A DNA stretch of 64,000 nucleotides, from positions 4,667,501 through 4,731,500 of the forward strand of contig NZ_CP089291.1 in NCBI RefSeq assembly GCF_022818495.1. The letters run 5' to 3'. Made by a program: the position numbers and the translations under genes. The first letter of the stretch is position 1; each line of letters starts with the position of its first letter. Origin of the DNA: Fodinisporobacter ferrooxydans. Its GTDB lineage: Bacteria; Bacillota; Bacilli; Tumebacillales; MYW30-H2. The notes under the pieces were generated by a model that ran no database searches, was not told the DNA's origin, and was given only the letters and a program-made list of their open reading frames with translations. This document shows positions 9,175-17,635 of the stretch, in pieces.

Positions 9175-9226
9175 AAAGAAACTAGCATGTGTTTCTGCTT
9201 ACATGCTAGTTTCTTTACGTTTTTTT
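9175..9226 (+). terminator. Strong intrinsic terminator
   Basis: Perfect 16-bp arms (9175-9190 and 9201-9216) surround a 10-nt loop, followed by ACG and seven T. It closes the GT2-sulfotransferase transcript and, read on the other strand, may also serve the convergent fixX end. Confidence 0.92.
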
Positions 9227-9261
9227 GCATCTGACATGCTGTCAAGAATTCAGCGAATGAA

Positions 9262-9558
9262 TCAACCGAACTTATACGTAATCCCGTATCCGCCTTTTGG
9301 ATACACCCATTCGATATTGTAATCCGGGCACCCGATGCGGCACGTTCCACATTCAATACAGTTTTCAAATGCGACATGTGTCATGTCATCCGCCCAATGG
9401 TATACATCTGCGGGACAAAAATAATTGCATTCCTTCGTGGAACAATTCATGCATACGTTTTGATCTTTAATGATCAAATGGGAAATATCATCCACTTTGT
9501 AGCGAATGGTAAACAATTTTTCTTCTATCGATTGTTTGCGCTCTTCTGCAGCACTCAT
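9262..9558 (-). CDS. fixX: FixX, ferredoxin-like subunit of the FixABCX complex
   Basis: The 98-residue iron-sulfur protein passes electrons within the bifurcating FixABCX complex. Cysteine patterns C-x2-C-x4-C-x3-CP (CMNCSTKECNYFCP) and C-x2-C-x2-C-x3-CP (CIECGTCRIGCP) are visible, and the length is usual for FixX. The chosen ATG (9558) overlaps the fixC stop as ATGA, with GGAGG upstream; a GTG 18 nt earlier is possible. It is the last gene of fixABCX, and no nitrogenase genes are in the window. Confidence 0.9.
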   Translation of the reverse strand: MSAAEERKQSIEEKLFTIRYKVDDISHLIIKDQNVCMNCSTKECNYFCPADVYHWADDMTHVAFENCIECGTCRIGCPDYNIEWVYPKGGYGITYKFG

Positions 9559-10862
9559 CCGTTCATCGCCCTCCACCCCTTATAGCCTAACCGCAACAGA
9601 TTCCATGTACCGCCTGCTGCTTCTTTCAACTGCTGCAATGCCAGCTTTTGTTTTTCCGCTTTTGATACGCCATCGACGAGCAGCATCTGATATGCGGCCT
9701 GATTCAGCGCAAGCGGCAATTTGTTAAAGAGCAGTTCAGGGTCTGCTTCCTTCAAGAGACCATGCAATCCCTGATATTTTTTCAGATCGGCATGAATAAA
9801 GGAATTGCGAAGTTTCTCATCGTATTGGCGCAACGTTTGATGCGTAAAGTCGCCCTTTTTATGTGCTTCTATTGCCGCTTCACCTGCAAAACGTCCGGAT
9901 GTCATGGCAAGATTCGTACCTTCACGATGGACAAAATTGACCAATTGTGCCGCATCGCCGCAAACCATCCAGCCGGAGCCACTTAATTGCGGTACGGAAC
10001 GCAAACCGCCTTCCGGGATCAAATGCCCGGCATATTCTTGCGTTTCACCGCCTTGAATCAGCTTGCGGATCATCGGATGCTTCTTGATGTTCTCCAATAG
10101 CTCATAAGGCTTTACCCGAGACTTTTTGAGATCACTGACCATAACCCCGACACCGAATGAAATCGTGTCTTTATTGGTATACAAGAAACCCATGCCAGCC
10201 ATGCCAGGCGTTGTTTCGCCGACAAATTCAATCGTTACGCCTTCATCTCCTTCAAGACCAAAGCGATCTTGAATTTTTTCCTTCGGCAGTTGTATCATCT
10301 CTTTGACTGCAAGTGAAACTTCATCCGGCTGCCATTCTTTATGAATGCCTAATTTCTTGCCGATTAAGGAGTTGACACCGTCAGCCACGATCACGACATC
10401 CGCATACAAATCGCCGTCTTCCCGATCGGTTTTGACTCCGACGACCCGGTCGCCCTCTTTGATCAATTCCAACGCTACCGTCTCATAGATTGGAATGGCA
10501 CCCGCCTGCTCTGCTTTCCCGGCAAACCATTGGTCAAATTTTACGCGCATTCCCGTCCAGCAGTTATAAGGTTCTTTGTACGCTTCATTCCTGTGGCCCA
10601 TTGTAAAAGCGGATTCCCGTCCCATCAACCACAATCGCTGTTCAACAATGTGGCGTTCCAACGGCGCTTCTTTCCAAAATTCCGGGACGATATCCTCCAG
10701 CTGCTTCCTGTATATAACGCCGCCAAATATGTTTTTGGCTCCCGGAAACTCTCCGCGCTCCAGTAGAATGACTGACATGCCCGCACGAGCCATTGTTAAT
10801 GCTGCAGCACTTCCAGCAGGTCCAGCACCGATTACGATTGCGTCAAATTTTTCATTAGCCAC
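9555..10862 (-). CDS. fixC: FixC, FAD-dependent quinone-reducing subunit
   Basis: The 435-residue flavoprotein is of the ETF:quinone oxidoreductase family. An N-terminal dinucleotide fold (GAGPAGSAAAL, about 13-23) binds FAD, VVIVADGVNSLIG is the second FAD motif, and the C-terminal part matches FixC length. The start is a GTG at 10862 after AGGAGG, overlapping the fixB stop by 8 nt; it overlaps fixX by 4 nt. In FixABCX this subunit takes the high-potential branch to (mena)quinone while ferredoxin or flavodoxin receives low-potential electrons (family knowledge). Membrane association is peripheral. Confidence 0.92.
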   Translation of the reverse strand: MANEKFDAIVIGAGPAGSAAALTMARAGMSVILLERGEFPGAKNIFGGVIYRKQLEDIVPEFWKEAPLERHIVEQRLWLMGRESAFTMGHRNEAYKEPYNCWTGMRVKFDQWFAGKAEQAGAIPIYETVALELIKEGDRVVGVKTDREDGDLYADVVIVADGVNSLIGKKLGIHKEWQPDEVSLAVKEMIQLPKEKIQDRFGLEGDEGVTIEFVGETTPGMAGMGFLYTNKDTISFGVGVMVSDLKKSRVKPYELLENIKKHPMIRKLIQGGETQEYAGHLIPEGGLRSVPQLSGSGWMVCGDAAQLVNFVHREGTNLAMTSGRFAGEAAIEAHKKGDFTHQTLRQYDEKLRNSFIHADLKKYQGLHGLLKEADPELLFNKLPLALNQAAYQMLLVDGVSKAEKQKLALQQLKEAAGGTWNLLRLGYKGWRAMNG

Positions 10863-11955
10863 GAGCTTTAACCTCCTCTAGAGCTGCTGCGGATTCTTTT
10901 TTAAACGGCACCGCCCGTTTCATCCGGACAGCCTCGATAATTGCAGGTACTATGTGAAACAAATCACCCACAATCCCATAATTGGCCAGTTTAAAAATCG
11001 GCGCATTCGGGTCCCGGTTGATCGCCACAATCACATCGGAGTTTTGCATGCCTACGATATGTTGTACTGCTCCGGAAATGCCGATGGCAAAGTATAGTTT
11101 GGGACGTACCGTAAATCCGGTTTGCCCTACCTGGTGATCATGATCGATCCAGCCGGCATCAACAGCCGCACGGGATGCGCCGACAACTCCACCGAGCTCG
11201 TCAGCCAGTTGTTGAAGCAATTTAAACCCTTCAGGGCCGCCCAGGCCTTTCCCGCCGGAAACGATGATTTCTGCATCCTCCAGATTGATTCGCTTCTCGT
11301 CCTGGATAAAATCCAAGACACGTGTCGCGATTTCCGATTCTGTCATCGGGTTGGAAATCTTGATTAACTCGCCTGTGCGAGATGTATCCTTTGGCAATGC
11401 TTCAAAAACACCTGCACGCGCTGTCGCCATTTGCGGCTTATACTGCTTGCAAAGAATGGTTGCGACCATTTTTTCCGAGAAAGCAGGGCGGCTTGCCAAT
11501 AAGAGCCTGCTGGGATCCGGTTCCACGTCCAACTCCGTGCAATCGGCCGTCAATCCTGTCGGCAAGTGTGTGGCAATGGCGCCTGCCAAGTCGCGTCCGG
11601 TATACGTCGCTCCGATGAGTACGATCTCAGGCTTATATTCTTCAATCACATGCAAACACACACGACTATATGGCCGCGTCCGGTAATCTTTCAATTCCGG
11701 AGCATCACACCAGTAGACTTTATCAGCCCCATAATAAAATGCTTCTTTTGCCAAATTTTCCACGTGATCGCCGATTACAAGCGCCGAGAGCTCCGTTTCC
11801 AACTTATCGGCAAGTTTTCTTCCCCGTCCGAGCAGCTGCCAAGACACTTTCTTCGCTATTCCATCACGTTGTTCAATGACGATCATGACACCGCGATATT
11901 CGGAAAAGTCGGGTAAATCTTGTACGACTGGATCTGTTTTTTTCCGTTCTGCCAT
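10855..11955 (-). CDS. fixB: FixB, electron transfer flavoprotein alpha subunit
   Basis: The 366-residue EtfA-family protein pairs with FixA. The C-terminal FAD domain is clear: VSGGKGLGGPEGFKLL, VVGASRAAVDAGW, KLYFAIGISGAVQH, NSDVIVAINRDPNAPIF. The N-terminus carries an extra 20-25 residues relative to the etfA at 16615 and has a GATYTGRDLAGAIATHL segment. About 153 bp separate it from fixA, filled by an inverted repeat with an 18-bp tandem repeat. Overlap with fixC indicates coupled translation. Distinct enough from etfA to be an old paralogue. Confidence 0.92.
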   Translation of the reverse strand: MAERKKTDPVVQDLPDFSEYRGVMIVIEQRDGIAKKVSWQLLGRGRKLADKLETELSALVIGDHVENLAKEAFYYGADKVYWCDAPELKDYRTRPYSRVCLHVIEEYKPEIVLIGATYTGRDLAGAIATHLPTGLTADCTELDVEPDPSRLLLASRPAFSEKMVATILCKQYKPQMATARAGVFEALPKDTSRTGELIKISNPMTESEIATRVLDFIQDEKRINLEDAEIIVSGGKGLGGPEGFKLLQQLADELGGVVGASRAAVDAGWIDHDHQVGQTGFTVRPKLYFAIGISGAVQHIVGMQNSDVIVAINRDPNAPIFKLANYGIVGDLFHIVPAIIEAVRMKRAVPFKKESAAALEEVKARG

Positions 11956-11998
11956 ATGAACTTGTCACCCCTTAAACATGCGATTGTACCTTCCATAC

Positions 11999-12083
11999 AA
12001 GAGGCTGTTTAAAAATCGGGTACGTATTGAATTGAAAATACGTATTGAATTGAAAAATTGTCCTCCTTTTTAAACAAGACTCT
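11999..12083. repeat. Inverted-repeat element with internal 18-bp tandem repeat
   Basis: Near-matching ends (AAGAGGCTGTTTAAAAAT at 11999-12016 and the complement of CTTTTTAAACAAGACTCT at 12066-12083) enclose two perfect direct copies of TACGTATTGAATTGAAAA (12021-12038 and 12039-12056). It lies between fixA and fixB and could fold into a long hairpin in their transcript. The ends resemble, but do not equal, the MITE-like family elsewhere in the window. Confidence 0.75.
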
Positions 12084-12108
12084 GTAAAAGTTGTATATGG
12101 TGAATTGG

Positions 12109-12939
12109 TTAGACTTCCCATCCAAGGCGTGCAGGTAAATCAGTTGTCCAAAGGTTTGCGACAAGTGTTTGACCAATCGTTTTTAGATCGCCTTCGATCA
12201 TTTGTGTCTGCACTTTGCGAGGTTCCGGAACCCATGTTTTACTGACAATCGTCGGTGAACCCTTCAAGCCGATTTTTGACCGATCCAAATCGGGAAAATC
12301 TGCTGTGGACCATACGATTGGCTTGTATTTTGCTGCTCGTAACATTCCTGGCATACTGGCTCTGCGGACTTTGTTCAATTCTTTTAAAGCGGAAATTAAT
12401 ACGGGTAGCTTTGTTTGTACAACTTCTACTCCGTCTTCTAGGTGGCGATGAACGGTGATGCTTCGGAGGGCAGGATTGACTTCCTGAACTTTTTCAACGT
12501 AAGTAAGCTGTTCAAAATCAAGTCGGCATGCGATGCCTGGACCCACTTGTCCGGTATCGCCGTCAAGTGTTTGCTTGCCGCAAAAGACAACATCCACAGG
12601 TCCCATCTCTTGGGCCACTTTTTCAATCGTTTTTGCCAACACATAGGATGTGGCTAATGTGTCGGCGCCTGCGAATGCCCGGTCACTGACCAATACGGCT
12701 TCATCAGCTCCCAGGGATATGCATTGCCGCAAACTTTTTTCTGCAGAAGGAGGACCCATGGATACGACGGTAACGCGCGCTCCCAGCTGATCTTTGAGTC
12801 GTAAAGCTTCTTCCATGCCATGCAAATCATAATAATTTACAATGGCAGGAACACCTTGGCGAATCAATGTGTTGGTTTTTGGATCAATGCGAATCTCCCG
12901 GCTGTCCGGTACTTGCTTGATACATACAACAATATGCAT
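12109..12939 (-). CDS. fixA: FixA, electron transfer flavoprotein beta subunit
   Basis: The 276-residue EtfB-family protein begins MHIVVCIKQVPDSREIRIDP. The ETF AMP/FAD-binding segment (DEAVLVSDRAFAGADTLATS, then CGKQTLDGDTGQVGP) is intact; in bifurcating ETFs this subunit carries the bifurcating FAD and accepts electrons from NADH (family knowledge). ATG 12939 follows AGGAGG by 6 nt; longer in-frame starts lack a ribosome binding site. It is the first gene of fixABCX. A TATAAT (complement of 13003-13008) lies upstream but I see no good -35. Confidence 0.92.
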   Translation of the reverse strand: MHIVVCIKQVPDSREIRIDPKTNTLIRQGVPAIVNYYDLHGMEEALRLKDQLGARVTVVSMGPPSAEKSLRQCISLGADEAVLVSDRAFAGADTLATSYVLAKTIEKVAQEMGPVDVVFCGKQTLDGDTGQVGPGIACRLDFEQLTYVEKVQEVNPALRSITVHRHLEDGVEVVQTKLPVLISALKELNKVRRASMPGMLRAAKYKPIVWSTADFPDLDRSKIGLKGSPTIVSKTWVPEPRKVQTQMIEGDLKTIGQTLVANLWTTDLPARLGWEV

Positions 12940-13195
12940 ATAGCGCCTCCTGATTGCTCCGACATGTGCGCGCTTCGTAACATCTGCGATGCCGAAGATG
13001 TAATTATACCTGTGCCGACTCATTGTTGTACCAATACCTAATTTTATAAAAGGTGGGAAATAATCATTCCTATTAAATTTTTATATATACAAAATTCGAT
13101 AGCGCTATCAATATCAAATATAGCAAATATATACATAGAAGTATAGATCCAATCGGATGATGTTTTTTAATAAGTTGTGAAGAAAACATGACATA

Positions 13196-13241
13196 AAAAA
13201 TAAAATAAAGCAGCAAGCGGCCGATTGAAAGCCACTTGCTG
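13196..13241 (-). terminator. Intrinsic terminator of sleB
   Basis: Arms CAGCAAGCGGC (13211-13221) and GCCACTTGCTG (13231-13241) form a stem; on the minus strand a T-rich tract follows. Confidence 0.85.
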
Positions 13242-13246
13242 TCTAC

Positions 13247-14047
13247 TTAACGGGTAAAAATATGCTGTCCGATTTTTTTGATTTGCGGGCGGCTCCAAAT
13301 CCATTTGGATGTGGCAGTCGCCGGATTAAAGTAATACAACGCTCCTCCTGTTGGATCCAATCCTTGAATCGCATCCATGACGGCTTTGTGCGCAGATGCA
13401 TTGGGAGTCAGATAAAACTGGCCATCACTCACTGAGGTAAACGCTCCCGGCTGAAATAAAATACCTGCGATTGTATGTGGAAACAACGGACTGTGCAATC
13501 GATTTAAAACGGTCGCTGCCACGGCGACTTGCCCAATAAACGGCTCTCCACGGGCTTCCGAGTACACACAATGTGCCAACAGCGAGATATCATGGGCAGA
13601 AAACTTGCCATTGTATGTACCCATGTCCGCTGTCACAGGTTTTTTGGGAGAAGAATTGTGCAAACGTTTCGCAACAAAACCTTGACGATTTGCTGCTCCC
13701 GGTGCATTGGTCACTGTTTTATACATTCCTGCATGATAATTTCGTGAACGGCTGACCAATAGCATCTTTGTTTGCGGCCCAACAATTCCATCGACTTTGA
13801 TATGTACATCCCTTTGAAAATTTCGTACCGCCCAATACGTTTCCCAACTGAACTTGCCATCCATTGGCCCATGGTAGTAATTCACATACCGCAAACGGCC
13901 TTGCAATTCATCGACATCGTAGCCTTGGCTGCCGCGAACGAGTACTTGCGGCGTAAACGCTTGTGATATCTCCGGTTGAAACGGCAATATGGCGAATGTT
14001 AAGAGCCCGATTACAAATACAAGCAGAAATTTTCGTGTATAACGCAC
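13247..14047 (-). CDS. sleB: Spore cortex-lytic enzyme SleB-type cell wall hydrolase
   Basis: The 266-residue secreted protein cleaves cortex peptidoglycan (muramic lactam-containing) during germination. A signal peptide covers about residues 1-31 (hydrophobic core, cut near SQA-FTP). A PG_binding_1 repeat follows (about 35-95, VRGSQGYDVDELQGRLRYV ... VDGIVGPQT), then the Hydrolase_2 catalytic domain (about 150-266) with CVYSEARGEPFIGQVAVAA, whose Glu is the conserved catalytic residue. Length and order match SleB. No ypeB follows it, unlike in Bacillus, so it may be a CwlJ/SleB paralogue working without that partner. Confidence 0.88.
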   Translation of the reverse strand: MRYTRKFLLVFVIGLLTFAILPFQPEISQAFTPQVLVRGSQGYDVDELQGRLRYVNYYHGPMDGKFSWETYWAVRNFQRDVHIKVDGIVGPQTKMLLVSRSRNYHAGMYKTVTNAPGAANRQGFVAKRLHNSSPKKPVTADMGTYNGKFSAHDISLLAHCVYSEARGEPFIGQVAVAATVLNRLHSPLFPHTIAGILFQPGAFTSVSDGQFYLTPNASAHKAVMDAIQGLDPTGGALYYFNPATATSKWIWSRPQIKKIGQHIFTR

Positions 14048-14206
14048 ATGAATACCCTCCGCTACACTTTACTTGAAAATTCATCAGTATTGTGCAACGG
14101 CAGCCTGGTAATTATACATGAAAAATTCTAGGGTTGTACCTGCGAAGTTGCCGCATATGCTTGTTTTAAAGGAGTTGGCAAGTATTCCCGCAAGGAGGTT
14201 AAACAG

Positions 14207-14578
14207 ATGTGGAATATTTTTGTGAATAATCTCTCCCCGGTTTTGCCTTTGCTTCGGTATCAATTTTTAAATCGCAAAGATCCTTCCATCCTCCAATCCA
14301 GAGCTGCAAATCTTTACTTTTTTACTGGATTGTCGGCCGGAGGATTTGCGCTGGAGCTTAGCATGCAATCCCAATCTGTTGTCCCTTCGATTGCCAACTT
14401 CATGTATTGGTGTGCGTTCACCGCCGGTATGTCAGGATTTGCAAAAGAAAAAAAGACACATTTGGAACAGCATCCCCCAAGACCTTTATCTCTGCCCCCG
14501 CCATGTTCCGTACAAGAGGAATATTCAGCCCCCGATTCACCTGTAATCCGCATTGTCTATGAGCAAACCGGCGCATAA
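14207..14578 (+). CDS. Hypothetical protein, 123 residues
   Basis: I do not recognise a family. A perfect ribosome binding site (AAGGAGG, 8 nt before ATG 14207) and a terminator right behind support a real single-gene unit. Two moderately hydrophobic stretches (about residues 30-50 and 62-80) could be membrane-inserted hairpins, followed by a Pro-rich polar tail. It sits divergently from sleB, so a sporulation or envelope role is possible but not shown. Confidence 0.6.
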   Translation: MWNIFVNNLSPVLPLLRYQFLNRKDPSILQSRAANLYFFTGLSAGGFALELSMQSQSVVPSIANFMYWCAFTAGMSGFAKEKKTHLEQHPPRPLSLPPPCSVQEEYSAPDSPVIRIVYEQTGA

Positions 14579-14604
14579 TCATCATTGTGAACCTGGCTGC
14601 AAGT

Positions 14605-14631
14605 CGGAGGGAATGGTCCCTCCGGTTTTTT
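14605..14631 (+). terminator. Intrinsic terminator
   Basis: CGGAGGGA (14605-14612) and TCCCTCCG (14617-14624) enclose a 4-nt loop, then GTTTTTT. Confidence 0.92.
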
Positions 14632-14658
14632 ATCCGATAGCCAACCGCACCTAAATAC

Positions 14659-14680
14659 TCCCGCTTTTGCAAGCGGGAGA
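14659..14680. repeat. Short perfect inverted repeat
   Basis: CTCCCGCTT and AAGCGGGAG form a 9-bp stem with a 4-nt loop, 48 bp beyond the flippase stop. There is no T-run on either strand, so it is not a classic terminator. Confidence 0.6.
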
Positions 14681-14727
14681 TGTGCAGCTCAAGCTCCTGG
14701 AATCGCAGTTGCCGATACTGCATGCAA

Positions 14728-16320
14728 CTAAACGCGCAAATGCTTTGGCAAAAGGCGATTGATGATCGGCATTTTCTGAATTTCCATTTGGGAAATCACA
14801 CCGAAGATACGTGCGACTAGCAGATACGTGTAACCGCCTGCAATGCCCGTGATGCCGATATCGAATATTGTTGCAAATGCCGGCGGCAAGTATTTGGCCA
14901 AATGCGGGATCAAAAGGCTGTGAATGACGAACATCACAAGCCACATGGGCAAAGATGTAAAAAATGGCCGGACAAAAATCAATCCGGTATCCAACCGGGT
15001 ATTTGTGTAACGACGCACCGCCAAAAGATTTAACGTAGATGAAACCGCATACCCGATTACTGTTGCAACTGCTGCACCAAACAAGCCGATCATGGGAATG
15101 ACGATGACGTTTGCAATCAACTTGATTCCCAAGCCGATCAACATATTGCGAACGGGGCGCAAAAACTTGCCGGACGCTTGCAAAATATAGGTAGTGGTCA
15201 TTTCCAGCGCAGCAAAAATCGCCATCAAAGAAATCGCCGCAAAAACAGCCCATGCGCTCGCCGTCTGCGTAAATAAAATCGCAATCGGTTTTGCCAATAC
15301 GATAAAAATCACGGCTGCCGGAATGGTCAGAATGGTCGTGAAACGAAGGGCAAGATTCACCTGTTGTTCCACCGTATGATGTTCCTTTCGCACATACGCA
15401 TGTGCAATCGCCGGAATGCAAGACAGCCCGATCGCTGTCGCAAACGCCAACGGAAGTCCTTGAATTCGCAGCGCTTGTGTCAACATCCCATAAAATTTCA
15501 CAGAATGTTGAAGATCAATGCCGTGCATTTCCAACAAACGGATGACAGACAAGGAATCGATGAACTGACTAAAAGGCAAAACCAAAGAAGCCAATGAAAC
15601 GGGTATGGATGTTTCAATGATGACTTTTACCAGTTTCTTTTGGGGACGAGGCAGTTGTTTCGTCTCGATCTTCAATTGTATTAAAGACAAGCGCAAGGAC
15701 ACCCATGCGGCTATCGCTCCCGTTACAGCACCAAAAGATGCGGCAGCTGCAGCCCATACAATACTATGTGTCCAATGAAATACGGCCCATGCGCCGACGA
15801 GTATCGTCAATACGCGAATCAGTTGCTCCCACACCTGGGAATTCGAGCTTTTCCCGACATATTGATGGCCTTGCAATAATCCGCGCATGGCGCTGATATG
15901 CGGAACGATCAGCAAACATGGGGCAATCGCCATGATGGATATGGCGGCATCTTTGTTGTCTTGAATATACGCAATCAAAGGCGCTCCTAAAAACAAAACG
16001 ATAAACGCCAGAACTCCTGTGATTGTAATCAACCGATGGCCCGTTACATATAACGCCATCGCACCTTTATGATCCTTTACACTCAACCGTTCTGCAATTA
16101 ATTTGGAGAGCGCCAAAGGAATGCCGGCTGCCGAAATCTGCAAAACCAAGGCATAAATGGAGTATGCGGCACTATAGTAGGCCATTCCTGCATCTCCGAT
16201 AATTCTTTGCAAAGGGATCGCAAAAATAAATCCAAGGATCTTGATGACAATTGTCGATATCAAGACTTGGAATGCGCCACGAATAAATTTTGCTGTCGAC
16301 GACTTCTCAGACATATACAA
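14728..16320 (-). CDS. MurJ/SpoVB-family lipid flippase (polysaccharide biosynthesis protein)
   Basis: The 530-residue polytopic membrane protein of the MOP superfamily has about 14 hydrophobic helices along its length. The N-terminus FIRGAFQVLISTIVIKILGF and GDAGMAYYSAAYSIYALVLQ, and the RGLLQGHQ segment, are typical of the SpoVB/YtgP/MurJ branch, which flips lipid II or undecaprenyl-linked oligosaccharides. Whether it is housekeeping MurJ or a sporulation SpoVB-type paralogue cannot be decided here. It follows the etfBA operon on the same strand but a terminator separates them. Confidence 0.85.
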   Translation of the reverse strand: MYMSEKSSTAKFIRGAFQVLISTIVIKILGFIFAIPLQRIIGDAGMAYYSAAYSIYALVLQISAAGIPLALSKLIAERLSVKDHKGAMALYVTGHRLITITGVLAFIVLFLGAPLIAYIQDNKDAAISIMAIAPCLLIVPHISAMRGLLQGHQYVGKSSNSQVWEQLIRVLTILVGAWAVFHWTHSIVWAAAAASFGAVTGAIAAWVSLRLSLIQLKIETKQLPRPQKKLVKVIIETSIPVSLASLVLPFSQFIDSLSVIRLLEMHGIDLQHSVKFYGMLTQALRIQGLPLAFATAIGLSCIPAIAHAYVRKEHHTVEQQVNLALRFTTILTIPAAVIFIVLAKPIAILFTQTASAWAVFAAISLMAIFAALEMTTTYILQASGKFLRPVRNMLIGLGIKLIANVIVIPMIGLFGAAVATVIGYAVSSTLNLLAVRRYTNTRLDTGLIFVRPFFTSLPMWLVMFVIHSLLIPHLAKYLPPAFATIFDIGITGIAGGYTYLLVARIFGVISQMEIQKMPIINRLLPKHLRV

Positions 16321-16441
16321 GTCCTTTCTGTGTCAAAAACGCCACAAAGAAAAAAAGCAAATCAAGCCGCTGAAATGTATAAAACTATATGAACGAATAA
16401 AGCTAAATGAATGATCAAAGCTACATGTAAGTATACCAAAT

Positions 16442-16475
16442 AAAAAAAGAGGCTGCATAGAAGCAACCTCTTATT
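16442..16475 (-). terminator. Intrinsic terminator of the etfBA operon
   Basis: On the minus strand AAGAGGTTGC and GCAGCCTCTT form a stem followed by a long T-run (the A-run at 16442-16448 on the plus strand). Confidence 0.85.
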
Positions 16476-16480
16476 CGGAA

Positions 16481-16529
16481 AGTGATGTTCAAAAAGCAGT
16501 CAAAACTCCTGCAACTTTTGGACACGCAT
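16481..16529. mobile_element. Degenerate MITE-like element, shortest copy
   Basis: The left end AGTGATGTTCAAAAAGCAGT matches the left ends at 29036 and 39830, and the right end (complement of CAACTTTTGGACACGCAT) matches their right ends with mismatches. About 49 bp; the interior is mostly lost. Confidence 0.6.
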
Positions 16530-16614
16530 GCAAAAGAATCCTTGAAATTGCAACAAATGTCCAATTGCGGCAGACTGCCAATTGCAGCAAACCGTTTTAC
16601 GTTGGGAGCGATTC

Positions 16615-17592
16615 TCATGCCAATAATCGTTTGAACTCCTCCGTCAGCATGGGTACGACTGCAAACAGATCGCCGACAATCCCGTAATCGGCCACTTTAA
16701 AAATCGGCGCTTCCGGATCTTTGTTGATTGCCACAATCACTTTGGAACTCGACATGCCGGCCAAATGTTGAATCGCACCGGAAATTCCGCAGGCGATGTA
16801 AAGGTCCGGTGTAACAACTTTGCCCGTTTGACCGATTTGCAAGGCATAGTCGCAATACCCGGCATCACATGCTCCCCGGGAAGCGCCGACTGCCGCTTGC
16901 AAAACATCTGCCAACTGCTGTAAAGGCGCAAATCCATCCGCACTTTTTACGCCGCGTCCACCTGACACAATAATTTTCGCTTCCGATAAATCGACACCCG
17001 TCGTACTTTTTTGTACGACTTCGCGAATAAACGTACGCAATGAATCTTTCGAAATATCCAAGCCACTTTCTACAACTTCTCCCAGATTCGATCCGTCTGC
17101 TTCCCCCAACCCCAAATTATTGGGACGAACGGTAATAAAACTCAATTCTGTCGGCAAAGCGACTTTCGTATACGCTTTCCCTGCGTAAATCGGTCGCGTG
17201 CATACAATCCTACCGTCTTCCTCTGTGATTGCAATCGCATCCGATACCTGTCCTGCCTGATATTTCGCCGCAAGGGCAGGCGCCAAATCCCGACCGATCG
17301 CGGAATGTGCCAACATGACGATACCAGGCTGCTCTTTATCGATGATTTGACACACAACTTGTACATAGGCATCCGGTGTGTAGTCTTTCAAAATTTCCTG
17401 ATCGGCCACATGTACACGCTTCGCACCGTTTCGAATCCATTCTTCCGCAAGTGGCTTTACTTGCGAACCGATCAGGAGTCCATGAACTTTCCCGTCTCCG
17501 GCCAATTGAGCCGCTTTATGCAACATTTCCAGGCTTACATTTCTTAGTTTTCCGTTTTTCACATCAGCGATGACCAATATGTCTCGACCCAT
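16615..17592 (-). CDS. etfA: Electron transfer flavoprotein alpha subunit
   Basis: The 325-residue EtfA has an intact C-terminal FAD site: VSGGRGVKSADGFAPL, VGASRGACDAGY, DLYIACGISGAIQHLAGM, SKVIVAINKDPEAPIF. With EtfB it forms the soluble ETF that carries electrons from acyl-CoA and related dehydrogenases to the quinone pool. ATG 17592 follows GAGGAGGGG; it lies 43 nt after etfB in one operon. It is distinct from fixB in this window, so two ETF systems coexist. Confidence 0.94.
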   Translation of the reverse strand: MGRDILVIADVKNGKLRNVSLEMLHKAAQLAGDGKVHGLLIGSQVKPLAEEWIRNGAKRVHVADQEILKDYTPDAYVQVVCQIIDKEQPGIVMLAHSAIGRDLAPALAAKYQAGQVSDAIAITEEDGRIVCTRPIYAGKAYTKVALPTELSFITVRPNNLGLGEADGSNLGEVVESGLDISKDSLRTFIREVVQKSTTGVDLSEAKIIVSGGRGVKSADGFAPLQQLADVLQAAVGASRGACDAGYCDYALQIGQTGKVVTPDLYIACGISGAIQHLAGMSSSKVIVAINKDPEAPIFKVADYGIVGDLFAVVPMLTEEFKRLLA

Positions 17593-17635
17593 TGTTTCCC
17601 CTCCTCAAGCTGACGATACACAATCGTTTATCGAA

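Noticed and set aside
14651-15421. Long antisense frame over the flippase gene, Cys/Asp-rich
   Set aside because: Composition is that of a frame-shifted shadow of a membrane protein.
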